In this document: positions 11,067-34,900 of the stretch, piece by piece
How positions within the stretch are numbered: the stretch's first letter is position 1
How the letters are laid out: the number at the start of each line of letters is the position of its first letter
Source: Bugula neritina
Lineage: Eukaryota > Bryozoa > Gymnolaemata > Cheilostomatida > Bugulidae
Assembly (NCBI GenBank): GCA_964035545.1
Contig: OZ037767.1
Coordinates: 1,864,680 to 1,928,679 of the forward strand
DNA length: 64,000 nucleotides
Direction of reading: 5' to 3'
Notes under the pieces: model-generated
Databases searched by the model: none
What the model was told of the DNA's origin: nothing
The model's input: the letters and a program-made list of their open reading frames with translations, nothing else
Program-made: the position numbers and the translations under genes

Positions 11067-13051
11067 AATATAGTATCTACTTATATGAAAGTAAACAGCA
11101 TCTAATAAATACATGGTATTTTTATTGAAACAGTGAATCGTAAAAAGCAGACTGCATGGTTGATGCTAACCTTATGAATGCTGCATTAGTGTAAATGTTG
11201 AATACAATTAGAATGGTGTTAAAGCAATTATTTATCTAATACATGAGTATAGGTACAGATGTTAGTTGAAAAGATTCACTGATGCTTTTACAACCACCAC
11301 ACTTACCAACACACCTCCACACATTAGCAATTTTATGACCCATGGCTAAGTGCAAGGGAATAAATTCACTATTCAACTCTGAGAGGTGTGTATAGTATAA
11401 AGTGTGTTGCTTAGATTATCCAATCATTTTAGTCAATCATTAGATTGTTGGAGTATTTCTGCAAGCTGAACTTTTTACAAAAAGGAACACCTTGAAAAGT
11501 ACGTTGTTAGCTCAGTTCTAAGGTAAGCTCACTATATGCTGCTGCTGCTGCCAATATACTGCTGCATGGTCAACGTAATCTGCATTTCATGACTCATATT
11601 TGGTCAGTAAATATTACAAAGTTTCAGTCAATACACTATTTCGTAAGAAGCAAAGGTACTTGAATGTAAACTGCTACTATTTGTTACACACTAATGTATG
11701 TTTGACCCAATTAATGCTCTAATAACTAATTTAATATATTATAGAAACCAAGTTGGGTCTAGCTTTACATACGAAGTCCAACTTGGTTTTCCAAGACTTG
11801 ATAATTAAAAGGAATAATATTATTTTCATGCTTATGGTGATTTGATGTGCTCTATACCACCTAAATTTGACTTAACGTAAAGCTAGGCTACCAGAAATAA
11901 GTAGGCCAGTATATGAGTAATTAGCCCACAGTCCTCACACTTATGTAGCCCAAAATCTGTTATTTGCTTAGCCCGTTATTGTCTACATGCATTGTACATG
12001 TAATTATGCTACATAATTTTTAATATAATTTTAATACTATTTTCAATAACACAATACCACTTTATATTTAGTATACGAATGTTTACCTTACTTTACAACT
12101 ATAGAGTTGGTGACATTTACATTCACTCAAAGTTATCAAATATGTTTTAACCATAATTTAAGATAAAACCACCTTATATGTTCTCTCCATTGTTCCTTAA
12201 CCTTTAATATTGTAGGTGTATGTACTGTACGAATGTATTCTATCTTGATAGAAAGACATAAATTAGTGTATAGTATGATATAGAGTTAGTAATTTTACCT
12301 GCATAGACTTTAGCCAGAGTGAAGACTAAAGGTGAATCTGATTGGCTGGTTAAGACAGCTTATCTGTAGCTCATGTGGAATAAGCATTTTCTAGTCATAA
12401 GAGAGAGCCATTTTGCCTTCGACCGCAACAAAAAGGTATATATTAGTATTACTCTATACCTACAAAGTAGATATATAGAATTAAAATAGCTATTATACCT
12501 AATAAAACTCTGTATTATACAGTTGAAGTACAGTATGTACTAAACTTCTAAAGTAATATTTCACCGATGAAGCAGTAGTATTCTGTAATTGAACAGTTTA
12601 AACATAAGTTAATATTGATGCAGGTAACATGCATAGGCTTATTTTATTGATGCAGGTAAAATACAGAACGTTATTTTATTTGTTGTATCATAATAATTAA
12701 GCTAACTAATTCGATGTTGTAATAACAACAACAGAATCTACAAACTTCTAAAAAGTAAACTTTACTTTTACATTTAATATTTTGGTACACTTAAGTACAT
12801 CCAGCTAACCATTCTGAACTGTGGAAGAATTGTAGCCAATTATTATACTTTAACTTATGCTCGATATTCGTAATAATGTTGGTATGTAAATATATACATG
12901 CATTTATACAATGCTATATAATTACACCTTAAATATATACACACTTCATATCATAACTAACTGCAAGGAAATCCAATCTTATAGAGCACATTATTAGATT
13001 ATGGACAAGACAGCAATTGCCTAACAAACAGTTATATGCAAATTGCAGAAT
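11067..13051. other. Upstream region of GPCR copy B
   Basis: Mostly colinear with 4946-6110. The stretch 11890-12695 has no counterpart in unit A. No coding sequence or terminal repeats were recognised in that extra piece, so whether it is an insertion here or a deletion in unit A is open. Confidence 0.45.
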
Positions 13052-13811
13052 CACCGGCTTTCCATGGATCGATCTCAGATCGATCTCGGCGAGATCGATC
13101 CATGGAAAGACGTCAAAGATCGATCTCAGTCGTTCTGAGCTGGTTGGTCTGTAGAGCTCGAACTCAGATCGATCTCAAGGCAATGAGACCATGGAAAGAC
13201 GAAAGATCAATCCGATAAGTAGAAAAATGACTGCTCGCTAAAATGTTGTCTGCTAATAAAAAAGATAAATTATTGTTAATTACTAAGCAAAGTACTTAAT
13301 AATTATGATAGTTACCATTTCAGGTGGCAAAACTTTGACTTTCATCAAAATGATTAAGAAAACTCAATTATGTAAAATTATAGACGGTAGAAGATAGAAA
13401 AAGTAGGAGCATTTAAATTGAATTTAAATTACTAGTAAAACTCACTTTCATTAGTTGTTTGCTGCGTAATTTTAAGCCTAATAGTCCCGTAAGTTTACGA
13501 ATAATCTGCGCAACAGCTATTAATTTTATATAAGCTGTCAAGCTAAAATATTAAAACTAATTATCTTAAATTAACCAAATTACTTCATACTAAAAGCTTT
13601 ACTGCGCAGAGTTTATAGCTGGCGTTAAATTTTAGACTATGGAAATTTTTTTTAACAGCTGTAGCTTTTATCACTCAGATGGGTGAGAAAATTATACTAT
13701 TAAAGTACTCTTCACTTAAGAGGAGGCAACTCCATAAGATCGATCTGACACTCTCATGGAAAAACGATCGATCTGAGCACATTTCTCAGATCGATCTATG
13801 GAAAGCCTGTG
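13052..13811 (+). mobile_element. Non-autonomous DNA transposon (CACTA-like MITE), copy 1
   Basis: A 760-bp element present only in unit B. The ends are imperfect terminal inverted repeats (CACCGGCTTTCCAT and, inverted, CACAGGCTTTCCAT), flanked by a 3-bp target duplication AAT (13049-13051, 13812-13814). Unit A preserves the empty site (GCAG-AAT-ATCTATT). Subterminal regions are dense in GATCGATCT/AGATCGATC words, the interior is AT-rich, and no transposase is encoded. CAC termini, a 3-bp duplication and subterminal repeats fit the CACTA/EnSpm group; this is inference. A second copy lies at 31172-31959 in opposite orientation. Confidence 0.92.
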
Positions 13812-13997
13812 AATATCTATTCACGTCATACATGCAAAAAAGTATTCATTTACAATCTAGAATATTACGACTTTACAGGTTTAGACTACCATGTGAGAAT
13901 ACTATACATTTATCCTACGAAGCAGTAGAAGACTTTACAGGAAATACATAGCGTTGAGCTGGTAGAGCTTCCATGATTTTGTGGCCATATGACAAAA

Positions 13998-16900
13998 ATG
14001 GCAAACATAAGCAACAATGTGACTGATTTAGAGATCAAAGCAAACAGCAGTACTGCAGAAATCAATGATCTCTTACTAGAATCCACAACAGGACCTCTCT
14101 CGCTACCCATGAAGGTACACTGGGATGTGAATGTTGGTTTAGTTATATGCTTTTTCATCCTCATATTGGACACTTTTACTCTCATTTATATTACAAGGTA
14201 AGCTAATATAAAGTAGTAAATTTTGTTTTAATAGCCAATATCAGTTAATCACTAAACACTTTCTGTGTAAATGCAAATAGAGCAGGTGCATTATAGCATC
14301 ATAGAAGAGAGATTTCAAAATTTTATAGAATTTTTGAAGATGTCTTCGCATCACGTGGCGCCATTTTCTCTCCACCAGATTTCTGGATTTACCTTGCAGA
14401 TGCCAGCTTCTCAAACTGCAGTAGTTAACAAAACCTTCTGTGAATAAGTTGTACTAGATTTCTCTTTAAAAGCAAGAAGCTAAATATTAGGGTGGCATCT
14501 TTTTCTCATTCTAAACTGTTGAAAATCTGCTTTTACTTGAAGCATGTTTACACAAATAAAGATATAATAGTGTATAATCTATAAATTCTCAAGGGCTCCA
14601 TGCTTATGCCTCTAATTATCATAACTTATAATTAGAGTACATCATGGCTGGACTCCTGTTGAGACATGCCATTTTGTTGTAGCTAAATTCATTAAAATGT
14701 GCATGCTAGACAGTTCCTTGTAAACATGGGAAAACTGTGCTAAGGATTTTTCTAGAATAGTAACCACACATCCTGGCTTCTTTGTAACAAAAGTTAAGGA
14801 AATTCGCTGCTTTAGCTATGACCAAGTAAAGCACTTAAACACACTGAAATGCTGTTACCTTTTTAATTTGTATTAATCCAGAATTTTTAAACCAGACAAG
14901 GATTTTCTTGTATAAAAACTCTGAGTTTTAACCTGTCTGATTCTAGACATTCCTACCTCCTGAAAAGTGAGAGTAGCCATGAGCTCTACGATATACTAAA
15001 CAATGGCTTTCACTGGTAATGTTGTTGCAAGCTTTTTGAGATGCATGGGTTGATTTCTTTGTTTGACTAGAAGAAAAACTTTTTTATCAGCTCTCACGTA
15101 GCAAATGAATTACACTACAGCTGGCTGCTTCTTGCTGATCAACTAGCCAAGAGTATTCCAAGCTAAGCTGCTGAGTTTAAAGAATTTAAAAATAGTGCTT
15201 TTCTACTGTTAATCTTAGATATCTGGCTAACAAACTGCGTATATATTTCCTATAATGCCCAATGTAATCCGGAATTGCATGGGTGTTTTAACCAAATTTT
15301 TTATCTGTGAGCTATAGAAGTTATGAAAAAGGGGCACATATTAAGGAGGGAAGTACCACAGTATATTAGTCTGCAACAGTGAGGAACCCTTATGGTTTAT
15401 ACTAATCTCAATAGCTTGTACTATTTGTACTTTTGTATAATTATTTTCACCAGTAACGGAGCAATATTTTGGCAAGGGAATGCTTGAAAACAGAACATCT
15501 GTTTCTGATTCTTGTATGTATATAATAGATGGTGAAATACTGATGTACTCCCATAAGAAAATTACATACCATATCATTGCAAGACTTAATGGTTAATAAT
15601 AAGGCTAATTACCCCCCCCCTCTCTCCTCCAATTACTCAGGCTAACAAGCTAATTTGCAAATAGGATTGAATTGAAAACCTGGCTGTTTATATTTCTGGA
15701 TTATCAATAAAAGTTAATCATCAGATATAAACATATCAGCTGCCTGTTAGAACAATTAAGCCATAAAACAATGATGGCCTTAATATAACACTTCTGGTGT
15801 TTTCACAAACTAGTAGCAAATATAACAGAAAGTAATTATTGCTCTACATAAGGTATTCTTAAAATATGGTTCTTTATATGCATTTTATAGCCAGCACAAA
15901 ACAGGGTTATACTTTGTAGTGATATGCCATGTTTTTTCAGCTCACATGCTTGGTGCTTCGATCATTTTCTAAGCCATGTTGGGATACAAATTTTGTCAAA
16001 GTTGTTGATTACAAAACATTTTGGAAATTTTTTTTTGGAGCAAGAAGTTGTATTGAGATGTTAAACATCAGTCAAGATTTTTGTTTAAATAAGACAACAT
16101 GGCTTGTTATAAACTTGACCCATTCATCATTATGTTGCATTAGCATGCCATAGTCCTAATTAAAATTGAAAGTAGTTCAAGTATTCCAATTATTTAAAAG
16201 CTGTTGAAAAGATAACTCCACAGATATACAATAGTTTTATATTTAAAATACATTTTGTGTTACGGGATGAAAGTTCCTTATTGTTTGCCAAATCTTCCTC
16301 CGAAAATTCTCTCACTATAGTATTAATTTCTTTTTCTATACTAACATAATTCCACTAAATGTTTCGAGATAATTTTTAGCAACATAAAGAAAACAGCAAT
16401 ATTATCTCATACTTGTATAATGGTTGAAATTATTTTGATCGTATAGGAGAAAAGCTCGCAAGTCCAAAAGGCAGCATAGCTATTTCTTCCAGAACCTACT
16501 AGTATGTGATATGGTGATTGCTGCTGCTGGTCTCGGAGTCTTTGCTCTGCGGCTTTACCAGTCCAACCATGTGGGGGAAACAGATGTTCTGCAAGGGCCA
16601 GAGAAAACCAGAATTAAACTCAATATTGGGTGTGCAGCGTTTATGTTTAACAGGTAATGCATCTTCAATAGTTGATATATGTTCAACTGGTAATATATCA
16701 TGTCCAGCAGCTATAATATTAATTAATATTATTTATTATTCAATTTGTATATGTAGTTCTATATATCATCACATAATATGCTATATTATCATATAGCATG
16801 TCATATGTCATGTGGTATATTATATATTAATAGATGTGCTATATATACATATAGTATACCACATGGTAATATGGTATACTATATATTACATAGAATTATG

Positions 16901-17866
16901 TATAGTACATCATAATTATTACAATATGGTATACTATATATCACATATAAATATGTATAGTACATCATATTACAATGTGGTATACTATATATAATTCTAT
17001 GTGTTATACGCTATTACATATGTTATATCAGAGTCTGGATGAGTGGAACTTTTGCCAATTTGTTTGGACTGCTGCTGATGACTGGAGATCACTTCATAGC
17101 TGTAAGATTCTCTCTCAAACACCGAATCTGGATGAGAAAAAGAGTTATCTTCTCTTTAATATCTTTAGCCTGGGTTCTAGCTGTAATACTTGGCTTCCTA
17201 GAGCTTGCCATTATCCTAAGTAAAGACACAATGGTGAGAAACTACGTGCAGGAAAACCTCGGTATTATTATTGAAGGTTTCTGTTTAATGGAAGTGGCTT
17301 ACAGAAAAGGGAAGCCAGATGGCGAGTATCTGGTGCCCGTTGGACAGGATGTAGATTACCTCGTGCAAAGCTCAACCTATATAATCATCATATCATGTGT
17401 GCTAGTGTCTATGCTGTGTGTATACACATACATAGCCTGTGTGGTGGTCAGAGTGAGTAGACAGAGAGGGGAGCGTCAGAGACAGTCCCTTGTAGGGGAA
17501 AAGAAAATCCATAAGCAGATGACTAAACGACAGACTAAAGGCATTTGCACCACTCTACTACTATTAGTCAGCTTCTGTTTACTCTGGGCACCAGTACAAG
17601 TAGTTAAACTCTTAGAGATAAACAAAAGCAGTGCACTGACGTCTACAGATGTACAGCTGTTAAATTCAGTGCTGGCAGTAGTAGCTTCCTGCACAGGCTT
17701 AGTGGATGTCATTGTTTATTTGCTGCGGACTGCTAAATTGAAGAAGTGTTTTCGTAGAAAAGCTGACGGCAAAGGTTCCAAACCACTGATAAGTAAAGCA
17801 ACATTGACTACACACTTACCCCTCATTCACACTCACCGTAACGTACGTCGTAACGTAGAATATTAG
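13998..17866 (+). CDS. Rhodopsin-like GPCR, copy B, with a MITE-encoded C-terminus (three exons, 413 aa)
   Basis: Exons 13998-14197, 16447-16653 and 17032-17866 join in phase (1242 nt). The protein is colinear with copy A and differs by scattered substitutions, for example in the second extracellular loop (NLGII for NFSLI, RKGK for RSMK) and TM5. It shares the DHF and DVIVY variants. An upstream in-frame ATG at 13989 (MTK before MANIS) exists only in this copy. A Harbinger-like MITE inserted at the last codon: copy A ends THL-stop, whereas here the frame runs 15 residues into the element (PLIHTHRNVRRNVEY) and stops there. All exons and splice sites are intact, so it looks functional. Confidence 0.87.
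16700..17030. repeat. TATA-rich quasi-palindromic repeats in GPCR copy B intron 2
   Basis: Homologous to 9560-9825 but longer by about one to two units (extra ATTATTACAATATGGTATAC-type segment near 16910-16960). This shows repeat-number change after duplication. Confidence 0.7.
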
Positions 17867-18119
17867 CCATTTTTGATGTGTCCGGGCTGAAGTTTTTAAA
17901 GTCCGCTATTAGGTACGATCTATGACACTTCATAGGACAATTGTATCCAATGAGTTAGCGCAAAAGTTTTTCTATCCAATAGGAGTCCGCCGCAACTAAT
18001 TTGAATCAAGCAGTGCTTGATCCTACCGTATTGCAACGCCGTACAGGAAGCTCAGACATTTGTAAAAATGGCTGATATTTGCTGTTACTGCGTACGATAC
18101 GGTAAGTGTGAATAGGGGG
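17819..18119 (+). mobile_element. Harbinger-like MITE (301 bp) inserted at the GPCR copy B stop codon
   Basis: Inverted termini: CCCCTCATTCACACTCACCG at the left, and the right end reads in reverse as CCCCCTATTCACACTTACCG. The flanking target duplication is TTA (17816-17818 and 18120-18122). The empty site in copy A is ACAC-TTA-TAG. A TTA/TWA duplication with such ends is typical of PIF/Harbinger elements. There is no transposase. The element supplies a 15-codon extension and the stop codon of the receptor, and the start of its 3' UTR. Confidence 0.93.
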
Positions 18120-18486
18120 TTATAGTTGGGTGACGATCATTCTTGATATTAGTCTGTATTATCAAGTCAATGAAGAGAAGATAACTACTGCGTTTTACAA
18201 TTTACAGCTAAAAGAACTATTTTACTTTCAGCTGGTCACCAGTACACGCTAAAACCATTGTCGTTGTGAGATGAAAAATTCCATGTTCTATTGATAAAAC
18301 GATATGTTACTAAATTTAGCTTTGGAAGTTCTTACTATTAAAAAATTGTAAATATATTTATCTAGTTCCTTACACAAATATATGTAGTAATTTTTTGCCA
18401 AAATATTTTACAATACAACGGTGCAGTCTTTGGTTGAGATTTCTAAGATTTATTAAATATAAATTGCCTAAATCTGGACATGGGAA

Positions 18487-19024
18487 TAGCATGGCAAGCA
18501 GAAGATTGAACTATTCCAGAAGACCGGTAAAGTGAAAACATTCAGATTGGAGTGACATACAAATATACGGAGCAGATATATTATAGAGTAGAAACATCTA
18601 CTACAGGGTATACAGAGTCAGCATGGTAAGAGTAGCTAGATGGAATACCATAGAACTGATACGATATACTGAGTATGTTATCGATAAGAAAGTCTGTCTG
18701 TGAAAAGTTACCATTATAATACTACTCTGAATTTTCAAATGATATAAATATGTTGGCTTTAGGTAGTAGGCTGATTCAACAGCCTTTTATAGAAAAGATT
18801 AACTACAAACGATATGCTTTTACTAAATTGTTGTACAAAATAGATTAGAATAAATTAAGAAATTCCATTTTATATTCAATATGGTGAAAATAGTTTAGAC
18901 TTTAGAGAGAGCGGCTATAGCAATCAATGTCATTGAGAATGGCAATAAATATAACCAGCTCTGATAGTCCAAAATGGCTGACACACAGAATCAAAGATGG
19001 CCGACACTCCAATATGGCCGACAA
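18487..19024. other. Intergenic region between the GPCR duplication and KLC
   Basis: No coding exon was found. Around 18970-19030 a short motif containing ATGGCCGACA recurs three times (ATGGCTGACAC, ATGGCCGACAC, ATGGCCGACAA). The side nearest 19024 is probably the 3' UTR of the minus-strand KLC gene. Confidence 0.45.
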
Positions 19025-30727
<11,703 letters not shown>

Positions 30728-30743
30728 ATTATCAGAGTGGTTT

Positions 30744-30852
30744 CTATAAGCAGACGACAATATAAGCAGATAACAACATAAGCAGATGACAATATAAGCA
30801 GATGACAATATAAGCAGATGACAATATAATCTTACAACAATACAAGCAGATG
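30744..30852. repeat. 16-bp minisatellite at the 5' edge of the first KLC coding exon
   Basis: Units of about 16 bp (AGCAGATGACAATATA on the plus strand). On the minus strand they read TCTGCTTATATTGTCA, and the last unit becomes TCTGCTTATAG directly before AAACCACTC. That is a likely 3' splice site 16 nt upstream of the KLC ATG. Confidence 0.85.
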
Positions 30853-31168
30853 ATAATACAGATAAGAGATTGAGTTAACCTTAGACAAAATAGTTATTTG
30901 ATAAAGTTATCACAGTTGAAATATTGATAATAAATGTCCATAAATAATAACAGATAACAAAACCAGGGGGTCATCTAAGTTTGTATAGTAAAAAATACTT
31001 ACAACTAACTAAAGAATTATGATTCAAATATTCTCAACTTAAAACACATTGTATTGTTTCAATATTTTACAGCAATACATTTTTATTGGATTAGCTAATT
31101 TTTAAATGACTGAGAAAAAGCTGACAAAGAGTGGAAAACACCTCTTTGACCTGTGATATGAAAACCTC
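30853..31168. other. Region upstream of the first KLC coding exon
   Basis: AT-rich non-coding sequence. It is probably intron, because a splice acceptor is predicted at 30744. I see no gene in it. Confidence 0.35.
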
Positions 31169-31171
31169 AAT

Positions 31172-31959
31172 CACAGGCTTTCCATGTACCGATCTCAGAT
31201 CGATCTCAGCGAGATCTATCTGAGCAATGTGCTCAGATCGATCATTTTTCCATGAGAGTGTCAGATCGATCTCTCGGATTGCCTCCTCTTAGGTGAAGAC
31301 TACTTTAATAGTATATTTTTTTCACCCACCTAAGTGATAAAAGCTACTGCTGTTGAAAAACAAAATTTTCATAGTCTAAAATTCAACATCAGCTATAAAC
31401 TCTGCGCAGTAAAGCTTTTAATATGAAGTAATTTGGCCAATTTAAGATAATTGATTTTAATATCTTAGCTTGACAGCTTATATAAAATTAATAGCTGTTG
31501 TGCAGTTTATTCATTAACTTACGGGACTATTGGGCCCAAGATTACGCAGCAATGAACTAATGAGAGTGCGTTATACTAGTCGTTTAAATTCAATTTAAAT
31601 GCTCTTACTTTTTGTATCTTCTACCGTCTATAATTTTACATAATTAAGTTTTTCTAATCATTTTACTAAAAGTCAAAGTTTTGTCACTTGAAAAAATGGC
31701 TATCTTAACTATTAAGTACTTTGCTTAGTAATTACCAATAAGTTATTATTTTCATTAGCAGACAACATTTTAGCGAGCAGTCATTTTTCTACTTATCGGA
31801 TTGATCTTTCGTCTTTCCATGGTCTTATTGCCTTGAGATCGATCTGAGTTCGAGCTCTACAGACCGACCAGCTCAGAACGACTGAGATCGATCTTTGACG
31901 TCTTTCCATGGATCGATCTCCCTGAGATCGATCTGAGATCGGTACATGGAAAGCCGGTG
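31172..31959 (-). mobile_element. Non-autonomous DNA transposon (CACTA-like MITE), copy 2
   Basis: A 788-bp relative of the element at 13052-13811, in reverse orientation. Ends are CACAGGCTTTCCATG and, inverted, CACCGGCTTTCCATG, again flanked by AAT (31169-31171 and 31960-31962). The same AGATCGATCTGAGATCGATC-type subterminal words and the same AT-rich interior are present. Slight divergence from copy 1 indicates that neither is a recent sequencing duplicate. Confidence 0.92.
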
Positions 31960-31962
31960 AAT

Positions 31963-34900
31963 ATGAAGGATATGGACACAAATCAATGAATGCCCCAAAC
32001 ATAAATATTAGAACAACCTTGACAAAGATACATACATAGAGAATCTGGACATAGAATGTTAACTCATCAGGCTGCGGCAGTAATGAGCTCTACAAATAAA
32101 AAATAAACAGCAATGGTGCAGGTATTGTATAAATTCCTCAGAATCAATAAAACTCATAAACTACATAAACATTTATTAAGTAAATCGACACTCAACAGAT
32201 TAAATAAAAAGTAAATAAAATAACACACACCGAAAATATACCTTTACAGGATTTAAGTAGGGCTATAGGAGTTCTTCACATGGCAATCCTTCTACTTTTA
32301 AAGGCAATAACTATAAGTTGTAATAAATTTATGAATTATAAACATTTGGTATTCAAACATTGTAATAACAGCTAAAGCTGAAGAATTGCAACAAATAATA
32401 ACATATATAATATCAAGAAAACAACATTAAAATTACACTTACTCTTAAGTCTTGGGAATTAGCCATTACTAATTAGTAATTAGTCATTATAGTTACTCAG
32501 TCTCATTGGCAATCAGAATGAGTATGACATTATACTTGGTGATTAGTTATTTATACTTATACTTATAGATATACTTATAAATCTATGGTTTATTAAATTT
32601 AATACTAATAGTTATATAATTATAACATTAACTCATAGTCATAAGTATAATAACAATTACCATATCTATTTTGATCTTTATATTGCAAATACAGTATTAA
32701 ATTTACTAGTTATGCAATTTAATTAATATTTATATAATAATTATTTATTATAATAAAAATAATATGATGATTGATGAATATCAATATGATGATAAACTTA
32801 AAGTCAAAGTGAAAGTGATTAACATTAACAATAATTATAATTATAAATATTAAAATTAATATTAAATACAATAGAAATAATGCGCATAATAACAAAACAA
32901 TCACTTACACGCATAACTAATTATATTAGTTATTAACTACCTAATCCCTTAATAGTGATACTGATAACAGACGCGGGTAAACCCAAAATCACACAACGCA
33001 TGCAGTCAATAGTAATGCATCGTGATCGTGATTGTATGTTTCTAAACAGAGTTTGATATTTGTTGTCTAAACCGGAAAAAGATAAATTCATAGGCTGGCT
33101 AAAAGGGTAAACCTGGTTTTGCTACTTTTGCTCAACTTGAATAACATTTTTGTTTAAAATACAATGAATGAATATAAATAATAATAATAATTGAAAATAT
33201 TTGTTTTGTAATTTTTGTTTCAATAAAAACATTTATATAAGTTTGACAATTAGGTTTATTTTCTTGCATATTTCCTTTAAGCCATATGGTGAAACTGCTA
33301 CGAGTTGTGTTGAGTTGTCATTCTGGTAAACCCTCACGTTCACAGTACTTTGTATCACTAGCTGACAGAAGCTCTTAAAAATTGGTATGGCTATAAAATA
33401 CTGGTTATATTTTTTATGTTTATGGGAAATGTACTTCTTGAGAGCATTTTTAATAGTATTAGTAATCAGTATCGAAATGCGCGAAAGGCTGTGGCGAGTT
33501 GCGTAGACTGCGGCTGTTGACTCGAAAGTCGATTGCATTTCAATTCGTAATAATCATGATCATCGCAACCACTGCATCAGTATCGTTATCAGCCTCAGGG
33601 TAGTACTTGTAGTAGTAAGCATAATTATACTCATAGTATGAGTCATAGTAATGCTGCTGCTACTACTACAATAATAGATATGGTAATCACATTCAGTTTT
33701 ACCGATTTAGTAATTTCCTCCATCACAATCACAATGACAATACTTCAACTTCCAGTTGAAATTCTATAACACTAGCACTAAACAGTAGCTTGCGTAGTGC
33801 CTGAACCGTTAGCAAGTTCAATTGAAATACAATATGAATCCCTTTAACTTGGCTCTATTTTATTTCTGTGACTAATTTGAGATTGATCATTGAATACTAA
33901 ATTAAGTACTGTAATAGAGCTTTAGTTTTACTTTACTCGGAAATATTTGATTAACTCATCACTACTTCATGATCACTTACTTTTAGCTGCCTGTTGCTTG
34001 AAATTTGTGAAAATAGTAACTGCAAGTACAACTACAAGTTGAAGCCACTCAAAAGCTTAGGCCTATTTAAATAAATCTAGTTTATAGCAGTTATATTGTC
34101 ACTCTTAATTATTGGAGTGAAACAACTTTAAACTGCCATGTTATGATTATATCTCAATGTATTTGCAGCTCAAGTCTATTGCAATCTTGTATTTTGCAAT
34201 AAATTGAGTAATGCAGAAACAAGTCCTAAATTATGATAATCTAGTGAAACTAAAATTTCCTCTTTGTCATAAATTTTATTACTTCACTTTATTCAGATTT
34301 TAAGCTTCCCGGTAATACTCAATGCTGTGGCGCTAACACAAATAGTTATGATTGTGCACTCACGGGATAACTTACAAATTATTAATAAAGGTGCTGTTGG
34401 CTGTACATGGACTCTAAGCTTTCAACTGATTTGGAAGATCATTTAAGTAATTCTGTTTGGTATAAATCTACATCTAGCATAGGCTTGCTTGGCTTAAGGG
34501 TAGCTCAAACATGCTGAGAAAAAATGAATAAAAAAATGGAAAAGCAGAAATGAAATTTGCTTGAATGCAACCAATATGTTATGTTGGCTGAACTTTTGAT
34601 AGCATAAAGTCAGAAATTTTACTGTGGCGAGTTTTGTTGGAATATCCTGATTAAATGTTCTCATCCCATTTGTGTATGAATGTAAATGGAACATCACCAT
34701 TTTGTGAGCATAGTTGGTGAGGACTGATAAAGTGTGCAAACAAAGTCACTTCTTAAGAGCATGGGCTCGCACCTGGTCTGTTTCACTTGAAAACCTACAC
34801 TGTCTATTTACAGGACACTGAAACAGCCATATTTTCAACATGGCTACATTTCTAGTCTATATGCAGCAAAATAACAAATGATCTAATTAGGGTTAGACTA

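Larger units (their letters stand above)
10987..18486. repeat. Tandem segmental duplication, unit B (about 7.5 kb)
   Basis: Direct repeat of unit A, beginning with the GTCT array 10987-11066 and ending at the same GACATGGGAAT sequence (18486), after which unit A and unit B sequences diverge. Copy-specific changes are a CACTA-like MITE (13052-13811), a Harbinger-like MITE (17819-18119), an extra segment of about 0.8 kb at 11890-12695, and loss of about 560 bp near 15180. Confidence 0.93.

Noticed and set aside
13036-13218. Short Arg/Ser-rich frame
   Set aside because: Lies in the subterminal GATCGATC-rich part of the MITE. The same frame appears in copy 2 at 31793-32002, and nothing suggests a protein.
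33233-33538. 101-codon minus-strand frame
   Set aside because: AT-rich region, no recognisable domain, no splice context, and composition similar to the surrounding non-coding DNA.
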